64,000 nucleotides of DNA, from positions 1,054,001 through 1,118,000 of the forward strand of contig JACKLQ010000001.1 of NCBI GenBank assembly GCA_024235835.1, read 5' to 3'. Every line of letters begins with the position of its first letter. Position 1 is the first letter of the stretch. Below are positions 8,666 to 16,689 of this stretch, one piece after another. The position numbers and the translations under genes were made by a program. The notes beneath the pieces were generated by a model that was not told the origin of the DNA, ran no database searches, and worked only from the letters and a program-made list of their open reading frames with translations. The DNA is from Thiobacillus sp. (GTDB lineage: Bacteria; Pseudomonadota; Gammaproteobacteria; Burkholderiales; Thiobacillaceae).

Positions 8666-8812
8666 TCAGGCCGCCATCTGCTTGAGCCAGGCCCAGTCCG
8701 GGCTGGGACGGCGTGCCTCCGCCGCCGCCTGCTGGCCGGGGACAGCCTGGCCCATGGAATGTCCCTGGCGGGGCTGCATGGCGATCTCGACGGGCGTTTG
8801 CATTGCGTTCAT
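8666..8812 (-). CDS. Small hypothetical protein (48 aa)
   Basis: A short open frame, MNAMQTPVEIAMQPRQGHS..., ending SPDWAWLKQMAA. It has a strong ribosome-binding site (AAGGAG, seven bases before ATG) and an AT-rich upstream region (8870-8925) suited to a promoter. The product is rich in Met, Gln and Ala with a Trp-containing C-terminus. I do not recognise a family. It is supported by its translation signals; the opposite-strand frame over the same DNA has no such signals. Confidence 0.55.
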   Translation of the reverse strand: MNAMQTPVEIAMQPRQGHSMGQAVPGQQAAAEARRPSPDWAWLKQMAA

Positions 8813-8983
8813 GTCGTGCTCCTTGTCCAAGCGGAAAGCGATGGGCCCATGCTACGGGGCCAACATGAATTGTTAAATTTGATTTACTAAATGCTTTCGA
8901 TAGCCAGGGTTAATTAACATTCCCATTGCGCCACCGGAATTCCCCGAACCATTCCAGACCAGGGGGCACAAAGGCACAATGCA

Positions 8984-10201
8984 ATGCGCCCACAACGAAA
9001 CAGAGCCATGCCCGCCAGATCATTCCCCGCCTTCCTGTTGATGGCCTGCCTGCCTCTGGCGGCCCTGGCCACTCCCCCCGGCTGTGGCCAGCCAGGGCAG
9101 TGGCTGGTTCCCCCTGTAGAGAAGCCAGCCGACGCCTCGGGGTTGCCCCTGGCGGATGTGCTCAAGGGTCTGGCCGGCAAGCCCGTGATCCTGCTGGGGG
9201 AAATCCATGACCGGGCCGACGACCATCGCTGGCAAATGGACATGCTCCAGGCCCTGCACCGGCATCATCCGGACATGGCCCTGGCCTTCGAGATGTTCCC
9301 CCGCCGCCTGCAGCCCGTGCTGGACCGCTGGGTGGCCGGGGAACTCGGGGAAGCGGAATTCCTCAAGCAATCGGAGTGGGACAAGGTATGGGCTTTCGAC
9401 GCCCGGCACTACCTGCCCATCTTCCGCTTCGCCAGGGAGCACAAGCTGCCCATGCTGGCCCTCAACGTGGACCGGGAACTGGTGAAAGAGGTGAGCAGCG
9501 CCGGCTGGGCCGCCGTGCCCGACGCCCGGCGGGAAGGGGTGGGCCAGCCCGCCGCGCCCCTGCCGGCCTATCGCCAGTCCCTGCGGGACATCTTCGACCA
9601 GCATCCCGCCTCCAAGCACGGCAAGCAGGACGCAGAGACCCATTTCTCCCGCTTCGTGGAGGCCCAGCTCCTGTGGGACCGGGCCATGGCCGAGGCCATC
9701 GCCCGCTACCGCCAGGCCCATCCGGGCACCCGGGTGGTGGGCATCCTGGGGGCCGGCCACATCCGCCACGGCCATGGCGTACCACACCAGCTCCGGGACC
9801 TGGGCCAGGACGGCGCGGCGAACCTCATCACCCTGCCCAGCGACCAGGCCTGTACCGGGATTCCCGCCGGCGTGGCGGATGCCGTGTTCATCATCCCCCC
9901 CCAGCCCGACCATTTCCCGCCGCCCCGGCTGGGCATCGCCATGAAGGAAGGGACGGCGGGCGTGACCATCGACAAGGTGGTGCCCGACAGCCTGGCCCAC
10001 GCCACCGGCCTGAAGGATGGGGATGTGATCCTCCAGGCCGCCGGTGCCCGGGTGGCGGTCATCGAGGACGTGCGCGGGCACGTGCAGCGTCAGCCGCCGG
10101 GCACCTGGCTGCCCCTGCTCGTCCGGCGAGGCACGGAAAACCTGGAAATCGTGGTGAAGTTCCCGCCCCTGCCCGCCGCAACGGAGGCGGCCAAGCCCTG
10201 A
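8984..10201 (+). CDS. ChaN-family (DUF399) iron-regulated protein with C-terminal PDZ domain
   Basis: 405 residues. A signal peptide (residues 1-30, FLLMACLPLAALA, possibly with lipobox LMAC) is followed by the ChaN domain with LLGEIHDRADDH, the heme/iron-binding His-bearing motif of this family, and GILGAGHIRHGHG. Residues about 310-395 form a PDZ domain (RLGIAMKEG... VVPDSLAHATGLKDGDVIL). ChaN lipoproteins of Campylobacter bind heme; the fused PDZ suggests recruitment of another envelope protein or a processing role. The stop overlaps the next gene as TGATG, so the two are translationally coupled. Confidence 0.85.
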   Translation: MRPQRNRAMPARSFPAFLLMACLPLAALATPPGCGQPGQWLVPPVEKPADASGLPLADVLKGLAGKPVILLGEIHDRADDHRWQMDMLQALHRHHPDMALAFEMFPRRLQPVLDRWVAGELGEAEFLKQSEWDKVWAFDARHYLPIFRFAREHKLPMLALNVDRELVKEVSSAGWAAVPDARREGVGQPAAPLPAYRQSLRDIFDQHPASKHGKQDAETHFSRFVEAQLLWDRAMAEAIARYRQAHPGTRVVGILGAGHIRHGHGVPHQLRDLGQDGAANLITLPSDQACTGIPAGVADAVFIIPPQPDHFPPPRLGIAMKEGTAGVTIDKVVPDSLAHATGLKDGDVILQAAGARVAVIEDVRGHVQRQPPGTWLPLLVRRGTENLEIVVKFPPLPAATEAAKP

Positions 10202-12321
10202 TGCCTCTTTCCGCCACCCCGGCAATGCGTTGCCTGCATAACCTGCTTCTCCTGCTGCTCCTGCCGGGACTGAGCCATCTGGTGGCCGCACCGGCCCGGG
10301 CAGCGGACTTCACGCCCCACCTGGAACTGGACGTGAACCTGGATCCGGGCCGGCGCACCCTGGCCGCCTATGCCACCCTGGATTTCCAGGGCCCCGGGCT
10401 TGCGTTCCGCCTGGCCCCCGGCCTGAAGGCAATCCGGCTGGAACTGGACGGCCGAACCCGGCCACTGCCCGAAGGCCCGGCGGGAGAGATCCGGCTGGCC
10501 ATGGCGGATGCCGGTCCCCACCGCCTGCGCCTCGCCTACCAGGGCAGCCTCGCCCCACCGCCGGCTCTTGACCATCGCCAGGTACTGGCCCACCTGGCGC
10601 CCATGGCCGATGAAGGGGGCAGCTTCCTGCCCTCTGGAAGCGGCTGGTATCCGGACCCGGGGATGCCCTTCAGCTACCGCCTGCGGCTGGCCCTGCCCCC
10701 CGGCCAGAAGGGCCTGGTGCCAGGCACCCTGGTGCGGGAAGCCGAAACCGCGCCGGCTGCCGCCAAGGGCAAGCGCAAGGCGCCTGGCGTGACCGGCGGC
10801 TATCGTGCCGAGTATCTGTTTGCCCTGGCCGCGGAAGGCATCGACCTGATGGCGGGCCCCTACCAGGTGAACGAGCGCCTCGTCCCCCGCCCGGGCCAGC
10901 CCCCCCTGCGGTTACGCACCTGGTTCTACCGCGACATGGCGGACCTGGCGACCGGCTACCTGGACGACTCGGCCCGCTACATCGAGCGCTACAGCAGCCT
11001 CATCGGCCCCTATCCCTTCGACGCCTTCAGCGTGGTGGCCGCCCCCATCCCAACCGGCTTCGGCATGCCCAGCCTCACCTACCTGGGCCGGGACGTGCTG
11101 CGCCTGCCCTTCATACGCGCCACGTCCCTGGGCCACGAGGTGCTGCACAACTGGTGGGGCAGTGGCGTGATGCCGGACTGGGCCACGGGCAACTGGTCGG
11201 AAGGCCTCACCAGTTTCATGGCCGACTACGCCTACAAGGAAGACCAGTCGCAAGACGCGGCCCGGGATGCCCGCCTGGCCTGGCTGCGCAACCTGGCGGC
11301 CGTACCGGAAGCAGAGGAATCGCCTCTCACGGGTTTCACCGCCCGACACCACGGCATCTCCTCCATCATCGGCTACGACAAGGCCGCCATGGTGTTCTTC
11401 ATGCTCAGGGACGAAATCGGTGCTGACACCTTTCACCGGGGCCTGCGCCTGTTCTGGCAGCGCCACCGCTTCCAGCGGGCGGGCTGGCAGGACCTGGAAA
11501 AGGCCTTCGCCGAGGCCTCTGGACGGGACCTGCGCGGATTCTTCCACCAGTGGGTGGAACGGGCCGGCGCACCCCGCCTGGCGATGTCCCAGGCCCGTTG
11601 GAACCCGGGCGTCCTTGAAGTGGGCCTGGAGCAGTCCTCCCCCCCCTATCAACTGCGGGTTCCCCTGCGCTTGCTGGTCTACCCAAACCAGATGGAACTT
11701 CGGCCGGTGGAGATCAAGGAAGCCAGCAAGCGCATCCACCTGCCCGCCCCAAAGCTGGTCCAGGCCGTGGACCTTGACCCGGACTACCGCCTCTGGCGCC
11801 GCCTGGACCCCCAACTCTTCCCCCCCACCCTGCGGGAGATATTCGTGGCGCCCAGCACGGGCCTGGTGCTGGCGACCCCGGAAGGGGACATGGCCAGGGC
11901 CGGGGAGGCCTTGGCGCGACGTCTGCTGGATGCCCGCCCGGGACCCGTGGCCCTGGGCACCGCACCGCCCGGGCAGGGGCCTGTGCTCATCATCGGCCAG
12001 GATGGACCTCTGGACGCGCTTCTGTCCCGGCTCGGACTGCAGCCCCCTTCGCCCGTGGCGGGCAAGGGCACGGCCCGGGTCTGGACGGATCGGGACCCCG
12101 GCGGCCGGGTCTACGCCGTCGTGGCGGCAGCGGATGCCCAGGCCCTGGAGGCCCTGCAGCGTCCCCTGCCCCATTACGGCCGCCAGAGCTGGCTGGTGTT
12201 CGAAGGCGCGAAGGCCGTGGACAAAGGCGTCTGGCCGGCAGCCACGGAAAGAACCAGGGTCCTGCCCCCCCTCCTGCTGGGACCCTCCAGCGCCCCGGCC
12301 GAAGCCGTCGGCAGTCCCTAA
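10201..12321 (+). CDS. Exported M1-family metallopeptidase
   Basis: 706 residues with a signal peptide (LLLLLLLPGLSHLVAAPARA). The zinc site is HEVLHNWWG plus the downstream Glu in NWSEGLTSF (HExxH-x18-E), as in gluzincin aminopeptidases. The exopeptidase GxMEN motif is replaced by GFGMPSLTYLG, so specificity may differ from classical aminopeptidase N. The frame stays open far upstream through the ChaN gene, but the ATG at 10201 overlaps the ChaN stop (TGATG) and gives a clean signal peptide. The C-terminal 200 residues are beta-rich and unassigned. Confidence 0.85.
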   Translation: MPLSATPAMRCLHNLLLLLLLPGLSHLVAAPARAADFTPHLELDVNLDPGRRTLAAYATLDFQGPGLAFRLAPGLKAIRLELDGRTRPLPEGPAGEIRLAMADAGPHRLRLAYQGSLAPPPALDHRQVLAHLAPMADEGGSFLPSGSGWYPDPGMPFSYRLRLALPPGQKGLVPGTLVREAETAPAAAKGKRKAPGVTGGYRAEYLFALAAEGIDLMAGPYQVNERLVPRPGQPPLRLRTWFYRDMADLATGYLDDSARYIERYSSLIGPYPFDAFSVVAAPIPTGFGMPSLTYLGRDVLRLPFIRATSLGHEVLHNWWGSGVMPDWATGNWSEGLTSFMADYAYKEDQSQDAARDARLAWLRNLAAVPEAEESPLTGFTARHHGISSIIGYDKAAMVFFMLRDEIGADTFHRGLRLFWQRHRFQRAGWQDLEKAFAEASGRDLRGFFHQWVERAGAPRLAMSQARWNPGVLEVGLEQSSPPYQLRVPLRLLVYPNQMELRPVEIKEASKRIHLPAPKLVQAVDLDPDYRLWRRLDPQLFPPTLREIFVAPSTGLVLATPEGDMARAGEALARRLLDARPGPVALGTAPPGQGPVLIIGQDGPLDALLSRLGLQPPSPVAGKGTARVWTDRDPGGRVYAVVAAADAQALEALQRPLPHYGRQSWLVFEGAKAVDKGVWPAATERTRVLPPLLLGPSSAPAEAVGSP

Positions 12322-12327
12322 GTTCAC

Positions 12328-12349
12328 GGCGTCCCCTGCCAGGGACGCC
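12328..12349 (+). terminator. GC-rich hairpin after the M1 peptidase gene
   Basis: Perfect eight-base arms GGCGTCCC/GGGACGCC around a six-base loop, seven bases after the stop codon. No U-tract follows, so it may be a transcript-end stabiliser rather than an intrinsic terminator. Confidence 0.35.
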
Positions 12350-12575
12350 AGCCCGGCGGCATCCGCCCACCTGACCGGAAGGGGGTTTCCAGGCAGGCAT
12401 TGACGGGGCAGTCCACCGCCCCGGAGGCTTCCACCGCACCGCTGAAGCCGCGCCTGCCAGCACGGCGCTGGACGTGAACTGCCAGGAGCCGCCGGACCGG
12501 CTACTCCTATCAAACTGCCGGAATTACTGCTATTTCAGTAATGCTTCTTCCCCGGTTCATGAGCCAAGGCATGGA

Positions 12576-14612
12576 ATGTCCTTAAACCACATGGTGCCTG
12601 AGACCGTTCTGGAATCCAGGGCCACGGATGCCGCGGCCCTGACCTCCGTGAACATCGGCAAGCGCACCCTGGCCGATCGCTATCACAATGTGACCACCGC
12701 CTGGGTTGTGCTGGCCATCTCGTTGTGCATCACCGTCTTCAGTTGGTGGCTTTCCAGCGAGTACGTATCCAAACGGGCCCAGGACCGCTTCAATTTCGAG
12801 GTGCAGAAGGCGAGCCAGGCCGTAGTCAAGCGCATGCAGGAATACGAGCAGGTGCTCCGTGGCGGCCAGGGCCTGTTCATCGCCAGCGATGAGGTATCCC
12901 GCAGGGACTGGCACGATTACGTTGAGAACCTGCGCATCGACACGTACTGGCCGGGCATCCAGGGCATTGGCCTGGCCCTCATGCTCACGCCCGAAGCGCT
13001 GGAGTCCCATGTGCAGGCCGTGCGCCAGTCAGGCTATCCCGACTACTCGGTGCATCCCGAGGGTCTGCGGCCTCAGTACAGCAGCATCGTCTACCTGGAG
13101 CCTTTCTCCGGCCGCAATCTGCGGGCCTTCGGCTATGACATGTTTAGCGAACCCACGCGCCAGGCCGCCATGGTGAAGGCCCGGGACAGCGGCAATCCCG
13201 CCATGTCGGGAAAGGTGGTGCTGGTGCAGGAGACCGGCCAGGACATGCAGGCCGGTTTCCTCATGTATCTCCCCCTCTACCGCAAGGACATGCCGCTTGC
13301 CACGGAGGCCCAGCGCCGGGCAGCCCATTATGGCTATGTCTACAGCCCCTTCAGGATCAAGGACCTGATGCGTGGCATCCTGGGCGCAGACACGCCGCAC
13401 CTGGATTTCAGCCTCTATGACGGCGAGGCAATCCGGGAGGATGCGATGCTGCATGCCACCTCAGTGCCCCATATCGGGGACATGCCCCCTCCCCTTTACA
13501 CCCGGGTGGAGCAGATCGGGTTGCCAGGCCGGACATGGACGGTCCGGTTCGATAGCAGCAGGATCCTCGAGCGGGAACTGGAGAGCGCGCAACCGCTCAT
13601 CATCGGCATTGGCGGCCTGGGGGTGGATGTCCTCCTGTTCCTCATCATCTGGTCCCTTTCCCAGAGCCGCAAGCGGGCCACCCGTCTGGTCCAGACCATG
13701 GCCGCGCTGGTGAACGAGCAACGCCTGGCGGCCAACGTGTTCAACAACGCCCGGGAAGGCATTCTCGTCACGGGATCGGATGCCCGGATCATCGCGGTCA
13801 ACCAGATGTTCATGGAGATCACCGGCTACTCCCGGATGGACGTGCTGGGCCGAAATCCCAGCATGCTGAGCGCGGGTCGTCACGACCATGTCTTCTTCGA
13901 GGAAATGTGGGAGGAACTGCTGTCGAAAGGCCATTGGAGCGGCGAGGTCTGGGACCGGCGCAAGAGCGGCTCGGAGTTCGTCGCCGCCATGAACATTTCG
14001 TCGGTGAAGGACACCGCGGGCAGGACCACCCACTACGTGGGTCTGTTTTCGGACATCACGCCCCAGAAGGATTACCAGATGCATCTGGAATTCATGGCCC
14101 AGCACGATGTCCTGACGCGGCTGCCCAACCGGACCCTGCTGATGGACCGGCTGCAGGTGGCCATGTCACTGGCCAGCCGTTCAGGCAAGCACCTGGTCGT
14201 GGCCTATGTGGACCTGGACGGATTCAAACCCATCAACGATCAACTGGGCCACGAGGCCGGAGACCAAGCCCTGATCAGCGTTGCCCAGCGACTGCGTGCC
14301 TGCATCCGTGCCGGCGACACCGTGGCCCGCCTGGGCGGCGACGAATTCGTCCTCCTGATCATGGAGGACCGCGCCGGCGACTACGTCAACGCCATGGAAC
14401 GGGCGCGGGAGAGCCTCTCCATCCCCTACCGGGTTTCCGACCGGGAAATGCTGATGTCCGCCAGCATCGGCTACACCATTTACCCCCTGGACCAGGGCAA
14501 TGCGGAGGCCTTGATCCAGCATGCCGACAAGGCCATGTATCAGGCCAAGCAGCAGGGGCGGAACCAGTGCGTCCAGTACCGTCCTGCCGCATCAGGGCCT
14601 GCATCGGCCTGA
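12576..14612 (+). CDS. CHASE-PAS-GGDEF diguanylate cyclase, membrane-bound
   Basis: About 678 residues: first membrane helix (about 44-64, WVVLAISLCITVFSWWL), a periplasmic CHASE ligand-binding domain (about 85-300), a second helix (about 338-360), a PAS domain from about 386, and a GGDEF domain from about 509. The catalytic motif is intact (RLGGDEF near 585) and is preceded at five residues by RAGD, the c-di-GMP product-inhibition site. No EAL domain. I start at ATG 12576, which has AAGG six bases upstream; the frame is open to 12474. The protein should synthesise c-di-GMP in response to an unknown periplasmic ligand. Confidence 0.88.
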   Translation: MSLNHMVPETVLESRATDAAALTSVNIGKRTLADRYHNVTTAWVVLAISLCITVFSWWLSSEYVSKRAQDRFNFEVQKASQAVVKRMQEYEQVLRGGQGLFIASDEVSRRDWHDYVENLRIDTYWPGIQGIGLALMLTPEALESHVQAVRQSGYPDYSVHPEGLRPQYSSIVYLEPFSGRNLRAFGYDMFSEPTRQAAMVKARDSGNPAMSGKVVLVQETGQDMQAGFLMYLPLYRKDMPLATEAQRRAAHYGYVYSPFRIKDLMRGILGADTPHLDFSLYDGEAIREDAMLHATSVPHIGDMPPPLYTRVEQIGLPGRTWTVRFDSSRILERELESAQPLIIGIGGLGVDVLLFLIIWSLSQSRKRATRLVQTMAALVNEQRLAANVFNNAREGILVTGSDARIIAVNQMFMEITGYSRMDVLGRNPSMLSAGRHDHVFFEEMWEELLSKGHWSGEVWDRRKSGSEFVAAMNISSVKDTAGRTTHYVGLFSDITPQKDYQMHLEFMAQHDVLTRLPNRTLLMDRLQVAMSLASRSGKHLVVAYVDLDGFKPINDQLGHEAGDQALISVAQRLRACIRAGDTVARLGGDEFVLLIMEDRAGDYVNAMERARESLSIPYRVSDREMLMSASIGYTIYPLDQGNAEALIQHADKAMYQAKQQGRNQCVQYRPAASGPASA

Positions 14613-14678
14613 AGTCGCAAACGGCCTCCAGGCCTGGTGGGACGGCTCCCCTCCCCTGGGCCTGGGGTGACGCCCTGC

Positions 14679-15461
14679 CTACACCTTCACATACACCCAG
14701 CCCTGCTGCATGCGTTCCAGGATCTCGCCGATGGCGGAGTTGGCCACACGGGCCTGGGGCAACAGGTCCACCACCACCCCTTCCCGGCTCAGGCGGGCGA
14801 CGGTTTGTCCACAGGCGATGAATTCCAGGTTGGGGTGCCGGGCAGCCATGCCGCCTATGCGGGTCCCGAAGGGGCTGGTCTCCTGGCGCAGCAGATTGAG
14901 GCCATGGCTGTTGACCACGATCTTCACCTGGCCCCGCTCTCCGCGCTGATCCAGGAGTCTTTCCGCCAGATCGAGCACGGCGGCCAGGCGGCCCGGATCA
15001 CTGGTATCCAGATGCAGCACGATCTTGTCCGGGTCCACCTGACCGGCCAGGGCCACGGGCCGGTAGCCATCGGGCAAACCTGCCAGGCGGTCGAAGGCAG
15101 GAGCCTTCGCAGCGCCATCATGGGCCAGCCAGCCGCCGCCCGCCCCCATAGCCAGCAGAATCCCCGCCCCCATAGCCAGCAGAATCCCCGCCGCCAGGGC
15201 CTGGCGCCCCGCCGAGGCGATAGAGTATCCGGCGAAGGCGCGGAAACCCCGTCGCCCGGAAGCGGGCGGCGGGTCGGCATAGGCCCCCTTTACCCGTTCC
15301 TTGAGGCCGCGAGCCTCGCAAAGCCGGTGCTTGAAATCGCCATCCTGCTCCAGCCGCAGCAGGGCCCGCTCCCGCTCGTCCGCGGCCAGTTCGCCGTCGA
15401 GGTAGGCATGCAGGTATTCGTCCGAGACCGGATCGTCTGTGTGATAAGTGGAACCGCTCAT
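14679..15461 (-). CDS. Anti-sigma factor with C-terminal periplasmic DsrE-like domain
   Basis: 260 residues. The N-terminal cytoplasmic part (DEYLHAYLDGELAADERERA, residues 14-33) is a typical anti-sigma helical domain, lacking the HxxxCxxC zinc motif. One membrane helix spans about 87-112. The periplasmic C-terminus (about 144-260) resembles DsrE/F-type folds and aligns with the secreted protein at 16189-16620: KIVLHL/KVVYHI, VKIVVNSHG/AKIVVVTHG, one shared Cys (Cys217, IACGQT) and the same ending (GWVYVKV/GYVYLKP). The start overlaps the sigma gene stop as ATGA. An exact 24-base tandem duplication (15141-15188) doubles GILLAMGA inside the membrane helix. Confidence 0.85.
   Translation of the reverse strand: MSGSTYHTDDPVSDEYLHAYLDGELAADERERALLRLEQDGDFKHRLCEARGLKERVKGAYADPPPASGRRGFRAFAGYSIASAGRQALAAGILLAMGAGILLAMGAGGGWLAHDGAAKAPAFDRLAGLPDGYRPVALAGQVDPDKIVLHLDTSDPGRLAAVLDLAERLLDQRGERGQVKIVVNSHGLNLLRQETSPFGTRIGGMAARHPNLEFIACGQTVARLSREGVVVDLLPQARVANSAIGEILERMQQGWVYVKV
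15141..15188. repeat. Exact 24-base tandem duplication in the anti-sigma membrane helix
   Basis: Two identical consecutive copies of a 24-base unit beginning CGCCCCCATAGCCAGC. In frame it duplicates eight residues (GILLAMGA, residues 92-99 and 100-107), lengthening the membrane span. Confidence 0.9.
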
Positions 15462-16021
15462 TTGATCCTCCTCAACATGGGCCGGTCCTGGCCCGGCTCC
15501 AATTGCCCGAACTCCCGGGACAACGTCTGCCTGATGGCCTGGCGGGCCCGGGCCAGGCGGCTCATCACCGTGCCCACCGGCACGGCCAGCACCTGGGCCA
15601 CCTGGGCATAACTGCACTCCTCGACATCCACCAGGGTGATCACCTGGCGCTGGGCCAGGGGCAGGCTGGCGATGGCATCCCGCACTCGCAGGGTGGCCTG
15701 GCGCCGGACATAGCGGCGCTCTGGTCCGTCATCGTGGGCCAGGATCAGTTCGTCCAGTTCCTCCACGTCCACGAACTCCTTCCGGCGCCTCAGGTGATCC
15801 CGCCAACAGTTGTTCAGGATGGCGAACAGCCAGCTCTCCAGGGAAGCGGATTCCCGCAACTGCTCACCTCGCCCCAGGGCCTTGGCCAAGGTCTCCTGGG
15901 CGAGGTCGTCGGCCAGGCTGGCGTCATGACACCAGGCGAACGCCAGCCTGTAAAGGCGGGGACGCATGGCTTCCAGCCTTTGACCGAGGGTCAAGTTCAG
16001 GAGTGGCAACAATCGCGGCAC
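15458..16021 (-). CDS. ECF-family RNA polymerase sigma factor
   Basis: 187 residues with region 2 (YRLAFAWCHDASLADDLAQETLAKA, core aromatic and acidic pattern, then LESWLFAILNNCWRDHLRR) and region 4 (LPLAQRQVITLVDVEECSYAQVAQVLAVPVGTVMSRLARAR). The start is GTG at 16021 with GGAG eight bases upstream. The anti-sigma gene overlaps its stop by four bases. Its own upstream region carries GGAATAA-N15-CGTCTTA on the minus strand, matching the motif in front of the divergent DsrE-like gene, so it probably autoregulates. Confidence 0.92.
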   Translation of the reverse strand: MPRLLPLLNLTLGQRLEAMRPRLYRLAFAWCHDASLADDLAQETLAKALGRGEQLRESASLESWLFAILNNCWRDHLRRRKEFVDVEELDELILAHDDGPERRYVRRQATLRVRDAIASLPLAQRQVITLVDVEECSYAQVAQVLAVPVGTVMSRLARARQAIRQTLSREFGQLEPGQDRPMLRRIK

Positions 16022-16044
16022 GGAAATGTCTCCGGGGTTTTGTG

Positions 16045-16073
16045 TAAGACGTTGCTTCTGGTCCGATTATTCC
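16045..16073 (-). promoter_or_regulatory. ECF-type promoter of the sigma/anti-sigma operon
   Basis: On the minus strand, -35 GGAATAA (16067-16073), a 15-base spacer and -10 CGTCTTA (16045-16051). The predicted start is about 17-20 bases before the GTG of the sigma gene. The GGAA/CGTC pair is typical of ECF sigma promoters. Confidence 0.78.
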
Positions 16074-16095
16074 ATCGGCCGCGACACAAACTTAT

Positions 16096-16124
16096 GGAAT
16101 AAATCCACATCCCGGCGCGTCTTA
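16096..16124 (+). promoter_or_regulatory. ECF-type promoter of the secreted DsrE-like gene
   Basis: GGAATAA (16096-16102), a 15-base spacer and CGTCTTA (16118-16124): identical in both hexamer-like elements and in spacing to the divergent site at 16045-16073. Leader of about 58 bases before the DsrE-like start. Confidence 0.8.
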
Positions 16125-16188
16125 AGAGCGGTGCTCACGATATGGACGGGCCCACCGACGACATTTTCTTTATTTCTGGAGGAGCCAC

Positions 16189-16620
16189 ATGAAAAACACC
16201 CTGATGCTAGCCGCCGCGGCTTTCGTACTCACCACCCCGGCGGCCTTCGCCAACGACGGCAATGCCGACGCCGAGGAAAAGGTCGTCTATCACATCAACG
16301 ATGCCAGCGTTGCCCGCGTGGCCATGCGCAATGTCGAGAACCACGTCAACGCCGCGCCCAAGGCCAAGATCGTGGTGGTCACCCACGGCAAGGGCATCGA
16401 TTTCCTGCTCAACGACGCCCAGGACGCCAAGGGCGCCTATGCCCCCCAGGTAGCCGGCCTCAGGGAAAAGGGTGTGGAATTCAAGGTCTGCCGCAACACC
16501 CTCAAGGGCCGCAAACTGGACGACAGCGCCGTCATCATGGAAGCCCAGGTGGTGCCCTCCGGCGTGGCCGAGATCGGCAAGCTGCAGTCCAAGTCGGGCT
16601 ACGTTTACCTCAAGCCCTGA
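16189..16620 (+). CDS. Secreted DsrE-like protein
   Basis: 143 residues with a clear signal peptide (MKNTLMLAAAAFVLTTPAAFA). The mature part matches the DsrE/F-like fold found in sulfur-relay proteins, with AKIVVVTHGKGIDFLL and a single Cys101 in FKVCRNTL. It is homologous to the periplasmic domain of the nearby anti-sigma factor, including the position of that Cys. A strong ribosome-binding site (GGAGGA) and an ECF-type promoter precede it and a perfect terminator follows, so it is a monocistronic target of the sigma factor. Binding of sulfur species or a role as a decoy/sensor partner of the anti-sigma domain is inference. Confidence 0.87.
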   Translation: MKNTLMLAAAAFVLTTPAAFANDGNADAEEKVVYHINDASVARVAMRNVENHVNAAPKAKIVVVTHGKGIDFLLNDAQDAKGAYAPQVAGLREKGVEFKVCRNTLKGRKLDDSAVIMEAQVVPSGVAEIGKLQSKSGYVYLKP

Positions 16621-16658
16621 CACACCATCCTCCGGGCGCGGCGCCATGCCGCCCCTTG

Positions 16659-16680
16659 CCGGCCTCTGGCCGGTTTTTTT
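16659..16680 (+). terminator. Intrinsic terminator of the DsrE-like gene
   Basis: CCGGCC-TCT-GGCCGG followed by seven T. Six perfect G/C pairs with a three-base loop, 39 bases after the stop codon. Confidence 0.93.
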
Positions 16681-16689
16681 ATGCCTGCG

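Noticed and set aside
8682..8876. 64-residue plus-strand frame after the coiled-coil gene
   Set aside because: No ribosome-binding site; the opposite-strand small gene has better signals.
9376..10200. Upstream extension of the M1 peptidase frame
   Set aside because: It lies wholly within the ChaN gene; the TGATG overlap and signal peptide at 10201 give the true start.
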